NCBI RefSeq assembly: GCF_949987535.1
Contig: NC_080078.1
Coordinates: forward strand, 47,952,207-48,016,206
Reading direction: 5' to 3'
DNA length: 64,000 nucleotides
DNA from: Balaenoptera acutorostrata
Taxonomy: Eukaryota > Chordata > Mammalia > Artiodactyla > Balaenopteridae
Below, piece after piece: positions 37,216 to 49,300 of the stretch (the first letter of the stretch is position 1; each line of letters starts with the position of its first letter). The notes under the pieces are model-generated. The model had not been told where the DNA came from, did not search any database, and saw nothing but the letters and a program-made list of their open reading frames with translations. Made by a program: the position numbers and the translations under genes.

Positions 37216-40200
37216 ATTCTTTCTATCACACTGACTCTTAAGAGGAGTGGAGAATTAGAGAAAAGGACATTAGAAGGTTAGGGTAACTGAATAAAGGAAG
37301 TCACGGAGGTAAGAAGGAAACGCCTTACCTTGGTTGAAATTGTCTGAGGTGGCCTAATAATTCATGAGGTTAGGAAGGTAACTTTGGTCTAAGTTTAGGA
37401 GAGTCTTGAATGGCAGGCTTAGGAATTTCAACTTCATTTTAAGGGCATGAACAGCCATCAAAACATTTTGAATATGGAAGCCATCTAATGAAGTAGGGCA
37501 ATTCAGGAGACCCATTTAATATAAACACTTAATGTGATCCCTCACAGGAGTTCGGAATAAACTAGACAGTAAAATAATAGACAACAGACAACTACTCTTT
37601 GTGTTTAAGCCCAGATTAATTGTACTTGTCCCAGTAGACACTCCTTATAGAATTGAAAGATCGACTTTTGTTTTAAACTCATCTTCTAGATTCGTCTAAA
37701 TGTAAATTTATGCTATGAGTGTTATCTTCCAATTTACTTCAACATATCTTTCATCTAATATTTATCAATTCATTATGTGTGTATGCAGATGCAGCCAGCA
37801 ATTTGTAGATGTGGTTAAAAGAAGTTGCTTGGCAGCTGGGAGATGAATCATGCTAAAAAAACCCCATAAATCTACTGCCTTTAGGCTAAAATGCTAACTA
37901 AAGAAGGAAATGACTATGATATGACAACTGTATCAACCAAAACAACAAATTACTCATGATGAAATGTTCAGTTCCCTGGCTGGTGGGAGACCTTTCCCAA
38001 GCCAACTCTGCCAAGGGCTTATGAAGATGAAACACGTATATTTTAATTTACTCATTTCCTTTAACATAAAAGTACTTGTTTACTCAAAGCATAACTACCA
38101 ATACATATGACATATTAATTGGATTGATTAAAAGTACTGCAATTTAGTGTAAAGATCAATTAGGTATATATCATAGCATATAAACTTTGAATTTTTACAG
38201 AGGCCTAAGATTGACAAATATCAAATTATTATTCCTATTGTATACAGGAATAATAATATTTGACCAAAAATATCAACAAAGAGGATTTTTTTTAGCATAA
38301 GATCCTGCACTTTATATTATATGTAATTGCCTTTCAAGAAAGTTTTCTGGAAATCATACCATATAAGGAATCTTTCTGCAGGAAGATAAGAGACCAAATT
38401 ACAGAAATTAGAAGGACACAGCTGCCCACCTATTCTTCTATCCCTACCTTCTCCCACTCAAGTTTATTTCTCTATGACTCTCTCCACACTGAAGGTCCAA
38501 GGCTCTAGTGGGACTTGCTATAGATTGTGTGCATGTCTGGGGCAGAGTCACTTTCTTTAAAGAACTGCAGTTTTTTAATCACTAGACATAAGCCTCAAAT
38601 AAGCAAGAATGTAAAGTACTATTTTCAACCATGCAGTTCAGATCTTCCCTTTCTTTTTCTTAGACCCACAGCATTTTCAGGGATTTGGTAAGCACTGTAG
38701 CAGTCTTTTTTTTTTTTTTTCAAGAGATACATATTTTTAGGATAATTTAATTAAAAGCGATACATTTATTATCAATGTTTTTTAATGAATGAGTATGAGC
38801 TTCTCAAAAATGATTAGACTTTTAGTAAATCAGGCCACCCCCTCCCCACGATTGCAAAATTCCCATTCCCTATTACCTTTGCCTCTGTCTTGAGAGAAAT
38901 ATAACGAGAAGACAGATTATAAGAGTCAATTCAGTAAGTGGGAACTCAGGAATTCTTAAACTTAATCAAGACTGGGAAGATCTGAGAGGAGAGAAAAGAG
39001 GACTGTGAAATGAGATTTACAAGGGAGCAGAAGTAAGATAGGATTTTTTTTTTTTAATATATAATAAATACTTTGATTCCAACATAAAACAACTATACTT
39101 TTTTATAGTGTAAAATATGTAAGCATTCTAGACCAGAGGCTATCATTTCCTCATTATTTATATATCTTTAAATTACAAGACAAAGAGAATGAATAAATAT
39201 GGATGAAAGAAACCCACCTTAGAGCTCAACTTTCTTTTTCTGTGGTGAGACCATGTCCTTACCAGAGGATTGTATTATTTATTCATTTATTCAAATGTAT
39301 TTTATACATTTTCTGGAAAAGTTTCCAAACAATAAAACTTTGTTTCCAGTAACCATTTCTTCGAAACTCAAGTATCAAGGATGACTGTTTTAGGCTGCTC
39401 TGATTCTCTGATAACTTAGATTCCTAAACAAGGTTTCCCATCTAGGAAACCACGATTCGTGTTGAATAAAGACCCAGAGTCTATGAATTGTAAGATCTGA
39501 GGCTACGTATTTGGCTCCTTCCATCAGCCCCAAAGGCATAGCCAGGTTGGGTTTCTGGGGACAAACCGTATGTGAGTGTAGGGGTTTCCGTAGCACTGGA
39601 TCAAGGGGAGGCTGAAAGACAGCTACTCTCTACCCAGCTGCTGTCTGCCTCACAGTCTCACCCTGACGGCTGAACTACCTGGCACCACACTGCTTCCCCT
39701 AATACTGCATCCTCATGTCACGTCACCATATTAATATATCTACACGTGTTTCTCTTCACATGTATGTCTGTATGTCTGTGCACATGTGTGTGTATTTTTT
39801 TTGAAAGGCACCGTCTTGGACTATGTGTTTAGGGAGAATAATTACTCCTTCCTCCTTTGTCCACCACTCTCCTTTCTCCTCTGGCTCCAACTAGATTCCG
39901 CTAAGTCCATAGTTTTTTCCAGAGGGTCAAAGGCCATGAAGACATCCTCTCAACTCTCTACCGCCTGGCTTTTCAGGAACCCAGACAAGTAACTGAAAAT
40001 CACCTTGCAGTATCCCAGTGACTCAAGGGTCAGTTCTGCTACCTCCCTGCAATCTTTCCCCACCTCCCTAAAGCCCCACTTCTTATCCCCTTGTTGGTCA
40101 TCTTAAATCTCCAGGGAAATGAAAATTTAATCCTCTCTCAGCAAAAGGCTAGGCACTCCTCAGTTAATGAATAGCTATCCCTTAAGGGTGTTTGGAAATG

Positions 40201-42394
40201 TTAATCAGAAAACCACATGAAAGGTATTCAATAAGCAATCTGCTAATAAATTGGATATTAAAAAGTAAAGAAAAAATATAGCATTTTATAAGGTTTTTAA
40301 ATGAATACTTTTACTTTAAAATCTAACATTTCAGCTTTTTAAAGGAAAGGGATATTTAAAAATTCATTAGTATTTCCTCTTATCACCCACATCCAGTTTT
40401 TGGACAAAGGGACAGACTGACAGACAGACATAGATCCTGGATAACTTGCTAATGATTGTACCAGTAAACAAACATGTCAAATATGTAAACAATTGTAAAA
40501 TTCCAAATACAGAATATACATAGTATAACTTATTTTGCCTTTCAAGTTTTACAGTACCTTTATTAAATTAACTTTTCTGATTCAGTGTAGAAAAAACTAG
40601 AAGTCTTCATATGCAGCTTAGTTTACATAAAATGAGAATTTTTGGAGTCTGCTTATTTAGCTCAATACTTAAAATAATTTTTTTTGGCTTTAAATTTTAA
40701 AAACAAATTAAGAGTTTTTATTTCTTAAGGTTGTCAGTTAATACTCATGATTAAAAATGGTTTAAGGACATATTGCAAATTTGTTTTCAGAAAGCAGAAA
40801 TGAAAAGGCCTCACCTGCATCTCTAAAAACAAAGCCAATTAATATGCCAGGTTCCTTTCTCCCACCAAAAATCATGGAGCATTTGCATACAGCAGAACTG
40901 GGAAGCTAGTGTCTTTCATCAACATATTATAATGTCTCCTGACAGCCTCACACACTGCTTCATCAGCATCATACTGTTTCAATTACACATTCTTTTTTTA
41001 CCCACTTCACAAGTTAAGCCATCTTCACTTCTATTTCACCTCCAGCTGCAGTATTAAATTTAACTACATTTTTCCAAGTATAGATGGATTTTCTGCAAGT
41101 CAGAAACCCGAAGAATCACTAACATGGTATTGTTCCCATCCACAAAAGAAAGAGGAAAAGGCGGTAGGGAAAAGAGCCACGGTGGATTTTAAAGAAACAA
41201 ATAATCCCTCCCCACAAAAGCTGGACCCTCTGAACCAATAGCAGAAAGAACTGAGAATTGGCTGGAGCACAGTATGGGGTCCCTCTGCCAATGAAATGGA
41301 AATGGTCTTTTTAAGAAACGCTGAAGCCTGCTCACTCCCCTGTGATCATCCTACCAGTTCTGCCCCACCTCCCAGGAGTAATGAAGCAAGGTCTTTGATT
41401 CTGCCGGAGAATTATTGAAAAAACAAAATAAAGACTGGGCCTGAAAAGATGAGCTTTAATTTAGCAAATACCATGGAGACACGTCCCAAGACAACTGCCA
41501 CCTCACATAAAAAATGTCTCCTATTTAGATCATGAAATTTCGATAAAGTAAAGCAAAGTAATTCCAAAAGAGCGTCACTGTTATTATGTGGCTGTATTCC
41601 TTTGGAAAAACTCTAGGCAGACTGAAGGAAAAAGCCCTCCTATCACCGCAGAGTCCATGTTTCAGAAATAATTGTAATTGCATGAATATGTTATGTTCAG
41701 AGAGCTATGGGAGTGAGTTTTCATAGCAACAGAGCAGGTTGGAAATCAGAATGTAGCAGATTTCTTGGTGTTTGGATGATTTATGAAAATGTCACGTTAC
41801 CTTCCTCTCAAATTGACATTTCATCCTGATTGGTTAATTACCATTTTTCTGTTTCAGCGGCAAAAAAGATCCTGAATAATGTAGTTGCAGCTGGATTGTC
41901 TTTACATAAATCCCAAGTTGTCTAATTTCTGTGTTTTCTCACCCTCTATTTATGTTTAACTTAAAAGCTACAACAAAAATAGTTCCCTTTGGCTCACAGA
42001 GCCTAAACCTTACTTTAAAATCTATAAAAACTAGCAATCCTGGCCTGTTTTGGTTCTCCCAGGGCTCAGAAAGCTTGACCACGTCTGAGCAGATGGGACA
42101 ATCTGAAGGAGAGCAGCACTTTTTCTCCAGAGGTTCTCTCCATCTCAGTGGCAGCTTTACACCCCAACAGGACATTTGCCGACTTCTAGGTTGGAAGGAT
42201 GTGAGACAGACTGAAAAGTACAATCTTAGCTGTAGCATTAAAATGATCAGTCTGTGATTTGGGAACATAATTCTATCGCTGACTATCAATACCAAAGGTA
42301 TTTTAAAATAAGTAACATTTCCAGTAACCGAAGCCTTCACATACAGAAAATGTCAATTCATCTTAGATTTTAATCACATGTACCCCCGCCCAAC
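37216..42394. other. Long repeat-poor block without recognised gene
   Basis: Apart from a weak L2-like piece near 37420-37500 and T runs at about 38707-38721 and 39044-39055, I recognise no transposon for some 5 kb. 40800-42340 looks least repeat-like and less AT-rich. Frames at 39390-39596, 39786-39992, 41100-41291 and 41931-42340 have no known domains. Possible regulatory sequence; nothing coding is supported. Confidence 0.5.
41717..41730 (+). promoter_or_regulatory. RFX X-box-like site
   Basis: GTTTTCATAGCAAC matches the palindromic RFX X-box GTTGCCATAGCAAC at 12 of 14 positions. It lies in the repeat-poor block. Binding in a cell cannot be inferred from the match alone. Confidence 0.4.
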
Positions 42395-43093
42395 TCCTGG
42401 CATTCTGTATTTATTGAGTCTACTCTGGACTAGGTATATGCTAGATTCTGGAGCTACATGGAGAACAAAACCAGACTGTGGTCCCTGGGGAAAAACCAAC
42501 ATTAATTAAGTAATCAGATAAATGGGGACCTCCCTGGCAGTCCAGTGGTTAAGACTTCACCTTCCAATGCAGGGGGTGTAGGTTTGATCCCCGGTCGGGG
42601 AGCTAAGATCCCGCATGCCTTGTGGCCAAAAACCAAAACATAAAACAGAAGCAATATTGTAAAAAATTCAATAAAGACTTTAAAAATAGTCCACATCAAA
42701 AAAAAAAGAAAAATCTTAAAAAAAAATAATCAAGTAGATGTAGAAATCACAAATGTAATAAAAGCTACAAAGGAGAGATAGATACTTGGGGCTATGAGAT
42801 GCTTTGATAAAGTATCTGACCTAGTCAAGGAGGTCTTGAAAGAAAGTCGGGCTGATCTGAAGGATAAGCAGTAGCTGACAAGACAATGGGGGGAAAGAAG
42901 TGCATTCCATGAAGAGGAAACAGCATGTGCAAAGGACCTATAATGCGAGGGAGCATGGTGAACACAAAGAATACAACAATATTTTTTTAAAAACCAACAT
43001 ACCTAGAGAAAAAGAGTGAGCAAGGTGGAAGATAAGACCTTGCAGGCCATGTTTGGGGGCAGGAGACACAGATGAAAATAAGAATATCTTTAC
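42395..43093 (-). mobile_element. L2 LINE, antisense, left half (split by L1)
   Basis: 'tttattgagtctactctggactagg', 'aggtcttgaaagaaagtc', 'gcattccatgaagaggaaacagcatgtgcaaagg' and 'aagaccttgcaggccatg' follow antisense L2 order. The copy resumes after the big L1 at 50886. A SINE sits at 42524-42714. Confidence 0.8.
42524..42714 (+). mobile_element. CHR-type SINE (short form)
   Basis: 'gggacctccctggcagtccagtggttaag' start, B-box region 'ggtttgatccccgg', 'aagatcccgcatgcc', then the characteristic tail 'acagaagcaatattgta' and 'aataaagactttaaaaat' before an A run. Inserted in the L2 copy. A possible imperfect TSD (taatcagataaatg versus taatcaagtagatg) suggests age. Confidence 0.88.
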
Positions 43094-45389
43094 GGGGGGG
43101 ACTTTCAAGATGGTGGAGGAGTAAGACGTGGAGATCACGTTCCTCCCCACAAATACATCAAAAATACATCTACATGTGTAACAACTCCTACAGAACACCT
43201 ACTGAACACTGGCAGAAGACCTCAGACTTCCCAAAGGCAACAAAATCCCCGTGTACCTGAGTAGGGCAAAAGAGAAAAGAAAAAACAGAGACAAAAGAAT
43301 AGGGATGGGACCTGCACCTCTGGGAGGGAGCTGTGAAGGAGGAAAAGTTTCCACACACTAGGAAGCCCCTTCACTGGCAGAGACAAGGGGGTGGGTCGGG
43401 GGAAGCTTCGGAGCCACGGAGGAGAGCGCAGCCACAGGGGTGCGGAGGGCAAAGCGGAGAGATTCCCACACAGAGGATGGGTGCCAACCAGCACTCACAA
43501 GCCTGAGAGGGTTGTCTATTCACCTGCTGGGGTGGGTGGGGCCTGGGAGCTGAGGCTCAGGCTTCAGAAGTCAGATCCCAGGGAGAGGACTGGGGATGGC
43601 TGTGTGAAGACACCCTGAGGGGGTTAGTGCACCACAGCTAGCCAAAAGGGAGTCCAGGAAAAAGTCTGAACCTGCCGGAGAGAAAAGAGACCATTGTTTT
43701 GGGGTGCCCGAGGAGAGGGGATTCCTTCCCCGTGTGCCCAAAGAAGACAGAGCACCACCTAAGCGAGCTCGAGATGGGTGCGAGCCACAGCTATCAACTC
43801 GGACCCCAGAGATGGGCATGAAACGCTAATGCCGCTGCTGCCACCAAGAATCCTGTGTGTAAGTGCAGGTCACTATCCACACCACGCCACACCCCCTGGA
43901 AGCTTGTGCAGCCCACCATTGCCAGGGTCCTGAGATCCAGGAACAACTTCCCTGGGAGAACACATGGCACACCTCAGGCTGCTGCAACATCACGCTGGCC
44001 TCTGCTGCCTCAGGCTTGCCCGGCATTCCAATTATGACTAGGTACCCCTCCCTCCACCTGGCCTGAGCAAGAGTGCCCTAATCAGCCTCGGCTTTAACCC
44101 CGTCCTGTCAGGGCGGGGAACAGATGCCTGAGGGCAACCCACACACAGAGGTGAGGCCAAAACCAAAGCTGAACCCCAGGAGCTGTGCGAACAAAGGAGA
44201 GAAAGGGAAATTTCTCCGTGCAGCCTTAGGAGCAGCAGATTAAATCCCCACAATCAACTTGATGTACCCTGCATCTGTGGAATACCTGAATAGACAATGA
44301 ATCATCCCAAAATGGAGGCAATAGAATTTGGGAGCAACTGTAGACTTGGGGTTTGTTGTCTGCAACTGCTTAGTTTCTGATTTTTATGTTTATCTTAGTT
44401 TAGTTTTTAGCACTTGTTATCATTGGTGGATTTGTTTATTGGTTTGATTGCTCTCTTTTTTTAAAAAATGATTATTATTTTTAATTTTAATAATTTTTTT
44501 TAATTTTTAAATTTTTTATTTTATTTATTTATTTTTGGCTGTGTTGGGTCTTCATTGCTGCACACAGGCTTTCTCTATTTGCATCAAGTGGGGGCTACTC
44601 TTCGTTGCGGTGTGCGGGCTTCTCATTACAGTGGCTTCTCTTGTTGCAGAGCATGGGCTCTAGGCACGTGGGCTTCCGTAGTTGTGGTTCGCGGGCTCTA
44701 GAGCACAGGCTCAGTAGTTGTGGTGCATGGGCTTAGCTGCTCCGTGGCATGTGGGATCTTCCTGTACCAGGGATCGAAACTGGGTCCCCTGCATTGGCAG
44801 GCAGATTCTTATACACTGCGCCACCAGAGAAGCCCTATTTTTTGGTTAATTTATTTTCTTATTTCTTATTTTCTCCCTTTTCTTCTGAGCTGTGCGGCTA
44901 ACAGGGTCTTGGTGCTCTGGCCTATGGTTGGGCCTGAGCCTCTGAGGTGGGGAGAGCCGAGTTCAGGAAACTGGACCTCCAGAGACCTCCTGGACCTACG
45001 TAATATCAGTCGGCAAGAGCTCTCCCAGAGATCTCTGTCTCAACGCTAAGACCCAGCTCCACCCAAAGGCCAGCAAGCTCCAGTGCTGGCTGCCCTATGC
45101 AAAACAACTAGTAAGACAGGAACACAACCCCACCCATTAGCAGAGAGGCTGCCTAAAATCATACTAAGGTCACAGACACCCCAAAACACACCACTGGACA
45201 TGGTTCTGCCCAACAGAAAGACAAAATCCAGCCCCACCCACCACAACACAGGCACCAGTCCCCTCCACCAGGAAGCCTACACAACCCACTGAACCAACCT
45301 CACCCACTGTGGACAGACACCAAAAACAACAGGAACTACGAACCTGCAGCCTGTGAAAAGGAGACCCCAAACACAGTAAGTTAAGCAAA
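43094..45389 (+). promoter_or_regulatory. L1 5' UTR / internal promoter region
   Basis: Begins with seven G, then 'actttcaagatggtgg'. CAAGATGGTGG at 43106-43116 resembles the YY1 site that positions transcription at the start of human L1. The region is richer in GC than its surroundings and holds many short spurious frames on both strands. A SINE interrupts it at 44511-44835. In active L1s this region drives pol II transcription; this copy's activity is unknown. Confidence 0.75.
44511..44835 (-). mobile_element. CHR-type SINE (long form), antisense, in the L1 5' UTR
   Basis: The T-rich left edge is the antisense AAAT tail. On the minus strand it reads 'gggcttctctggtggcgcag', with a B-box-like 'gtttcgatccc', and contains 'ccacaactactgagcc' and 'gaagagtagcccccact'. 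TSDs are blurred by the T-rich target. The plus-strand frame at 44720-45049 is chance. Confidence 0.9.
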
Positions 45390-46279
45390 ATGAGAAGACA
45401 GAGAAATACCCAGCAGATGAAGGAGCAAGGTAAAAACCCACCAGACCAAACAAATGAAGAGGAAATAGGCAGTCTACCTGAAAAAGAATTTAGAGTAATG
45501 ATAGCAAAGATGATCTAAAATCTTGGAAATAGAATGGAGAAAATACAAGAAATGTTTAAAAAGGACCAAGAAGAACTAAAGAGCAAACAAACAATGATGA
45601 CCTACACAATAAATGAAATTAAAATTCTCCAGAAGGAATCAATAGCAAAATAACTGAGGCAGAAGAATGGATAAGTGACCTGGAAGACAAAATAGTGGAA
45701 ATAACTACTGCAGAGGAGAATACAGTAAAAAGAATGAAAAGAATTGAGGACAGTCTCAGAGACCTCTGGGACAACATTAAATGCACCGATATTTGAATTA
45801 TAGGGGTCTCAGAAGTAGAAGAGAAAAAGAAAAGAACTGAGAAAATATTTGAAGAGATTATAGTTGAAAAGTTCCCTAATATGGGAAAGGAAATACTCAA
45901 TCAACTCCAGGAAGCACAGACAGTCCCATACAGGATAAATCCAAGGAGAAACATGCCAAGACACATACTAATCAAACTATCAAAAAATAACTACAAAGAA
46001 AAAATATTAAAAGCAACAAGGGAAAAACAACAAATAACATACAAGGGAATCCCCATAAGGTTAAGAATTGATCTTTCAGGAGAAACTCTGCAAGCCAGAA
46101 GGGCGGGGAAGACATTTAAAGTGATGAAAGGGAAACACCTACAACCAAGATTACTCTAACCAGCAAGGATCTCATTCAGAACCGATGGAGAAATTAAAAC
46201 CTTTACAGACAAGCAAAAGCTAAGAGAATTCAGCACCACCAAACCAGCTTTACAACAAATACTAAAGGAAATTCTCTAG
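45390..46279 (+). pseudogene. L1 ORF1 remnant (RNA-binding protein)
   Basis: ORF1p of L1 is a trimeric nucleic-acid-binding chaperone needed for retrotransposition. The frame starts MRRQRNTQQMKEQG at 45390 and is stopped by TAA at codon 43 (45516-45518), just before the coiled-coil region. A further in-frame stop and frame change lie near 45650. The C-terminal half is read from 45881, including 'KLSKNNYKEKILKATREK', 'ITYKGIPIRLRIDLS' and 'KHLQPRLL', then stops at 46157-46159. Beyond it the same frame still resembles the ORF1 C-terminus ('DGEIKTFTDKQKLREF') and ends with TAG at 46277-46279. Clearly dead. Confidence 0.93.
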
Positions 46280-46337
46280 GCAGGAAACACAAGAGAAGGA
46301 AAAGACCTACAATAACAAACCCAAAACAATTAAGAAA

Positions 46338-49300
46338 ATGGTAACAGGAACATACATATCAATAATTACCTTAAATGTGAATGGATTAAATGCTTCAACC
46401 AAAAGACATAGACTGGCTAAATGGATACAAAAACAAGACCCATATATATGGGTCTCCCTACAAAAGACCCACTTCAGACCCAGAGACACATACAGACTGA
46501 AAATGAGGGGATGGAAAAAGATATTCCATGCAAATGGAAATCAAAAGAAAGCTGGAGTAGCAATTCTCATATCAGACAAAAAGGACTTTAAAATAAGGAC
46601 TATTACAAGAGACAAAGAAGGACACTACATAATGATCAAGGGATCAATCCAAGAAGAAGATATAACAATTGTAAATATTTATGCACCCAAAATAGGAGCA
46701 CCTCAATACATAAGGCAAATGCTAACACCCATAAAAGGGGAAATCAACAGTAACACAATCATAGTAGGGGACTTTAACGCCCCACTTTCACCAATGCACA
46801 GATCATCCAAAATGAAAATAAATAAGGAAACACAAGCCTTAAATGGCACATTAGACATCATGGACTTAATTGATATTTATAGAACATTCCATCCAAAAAC
46901 AACTGAATACACTTTCTACTCAAGTGCTCATGGAACATTCTCCAGGATAGATCATATCTTGGGTCACAAATGAAGCCTTGGTAAATTTTAGAAAATTGAA
47001 ATTGTATCAAATATCTTTTCTGACCACAACGCTATGAGACTAGATATCAATTACAGGAAAAAATCTGTCAAAAATACAAATACATGAAGGCTAAACAATA
47101 CACTACTAAATAACCAAGAGATCACTGAAGAAATCAAAGAGGAACTCAGAAAATACCTAGAAAAAAATGACAGTGAAAACACGATGACCCAAGTCCTATG
47201 GGATGCAGCAAAAGCAGTTTTAAGAGAGAAGTTTATAGCAGTACAATCCTACCTCAAGAAACAAGAAAAATCTCAACTAAACAACCTAACCTTACACCTA
47301 AAGCAACTAGAGAAAGAGGAACCAAAAAAACCCCAAAGTTAGCAGAAGTAAAGAGATCATAACGATCAGATCAGAAATAAATGAAAAAGAAATAAAGGAA
47401 ACAATAGCAAAGATCAATAAAACTTCAAGCTGGTTCTTTGAGAAGATAAACAAAATTGATAAACCATTAGCCAGATTCATCAAGAAAAAAAGGGAGAAGA
47501 TTCAGATCAACGGAATTAGAAATGAAAAAGGAAAAGTAACAACTGACACTGCAGAAATACAAAGGATCATGAGAGATTACTATAAGCAACTATATGCCAA
47601 TAAACTGGACAACCTGGAAGAAATGGACAAGTTCTTAGAAAAGCACAACCTTCTGAGACTGAACCAGGAAGAAATAGAAAACGTAAATAGACCGATCACA
47701 AGCACTGAAATTGAAACTGTGATTAAAATTCTTCCAACAAACAAATGCCCAGGACCAGATGGCTTCACAGGTGAATTCTATCAAACATTTAGAGAAGAGC
47801 TAAAATGCATCCTTCTCAAACTCTTCCAAAATATAGCAGAGGGAGGAACACTCCCAAACTCATTCTATGAGACCACCATCACCCTGATACCAAAACCAGA
47901 CAAAGATGTCACAAAGAAAGAACACTACATGTTGATATCACTGATGAACATAGATGCAAAAATCCTCAACAAAATACTAGCAAACAGTATCCAACAGCAC
48001 AGTAAAAGGATCATGGGGCTTCCCTGGTGGCGCAGTGGTTAAGAATCCGCCTGCTAATGCAGGGGACACGGGTTCGAGCCCTGGTGTGGGAAGATCCCAC
48101 ATGCCAGGGAGCAACTGGGCCCGTGAGCCACAACTACAGAGCCTGTGCGTCTGGAGCCTGTGCTCCGCAACAAGAGAGGCCGCGATAGTGAGAGGCCTGC
48201 GCACCGCGAAGAAGAGTGGCCCCCACTCACCGCAACTGGAGAAAGCCCTCGCACAGAAACGAAGGCCCAACACAGCCAAAAATAAATAAATAAATAAAAT
48301 ATGGTATAAAGTTTAAAAATAAATAAATAAATAAAAATAATAATAAAAGGATCATACACCATGATCAAGTGGAGTTTATCCCAGGAATGCAAAGATTCTT
48401 CAATATAAGCAAATCAATCAGTGTGATGCACCATATTAACAAATTGAAGGAGAAAAACCACATGATCATCTCAATAGATGCAGAAAAAGCTTTTGACAAA
48501 ATTCAACACCCATTTATGATAAAAACTCTCCGGAAAGTAGGCATAGAGGGAACCTACCTCAATATAATAAAGGTCATATATGAAAAACCCACAGCCAACA
48601 TCATTCTCAATGGTGAAAAACTGAAACCATTTCCACTAAGATCAGGAACAAGACAAGGTTGCCCACTCTCACCACAATTATTCAATATAATTTTGGAAGT
48701 TTTAGCCACAGCAATGAGGAAGAAAAAGAAATAAAAGGTATCCAAATTGGAAAAGAAGAAGTAAAACTGTCACTGTTTGCAGACAACATGATACTATACA
48801 TAGAGAATCCTAAAGGTGCTACCAGAAAACTACTAGAGCTAATCAATGAATTTGGTAATGTAGCAGGGTATAAAATTAATGCACAGAAATCTCTTGCATT
48901 CCTATACACTAATGATGAAAAATCTGAAAGAGAAATTAAGGAAATACTCTTATTTACCACTGCAACAAAATGAATAAAATACCTAGGAATATACCTACCT
49001 AAAGAGACAATAGACCTGTATGCAGAAAACTATAAGACACTGATGAAAGAAATTAAATACAATACAAAACACTGGAGAAATATACCATGTTCTTGGATGT
49101 GAAAATCAACATTGTGAAAATGACTATACTACCCAAAGCAATCTACAGATTCAATGCAGTTCCTATCAAACCAGCAATGGCATTTTTCACACAACTAGAA
49201 CAAAAAAATTTCACAGTTTGTAGGGAAACACAAAAGACCCCGAATAGCCAAAGCAATCTTGAGAAAGAAAATAGAGCTGGAGGAACCAGGCTCCCAGACT

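Noticed and set aside
41931..42340. Overlapping 108- and 133-codon frames on opposite strands
   Set aside because: No known domain and no coding-like pattern that I can see; more likely non-coding sequence in a repeat-poor block.
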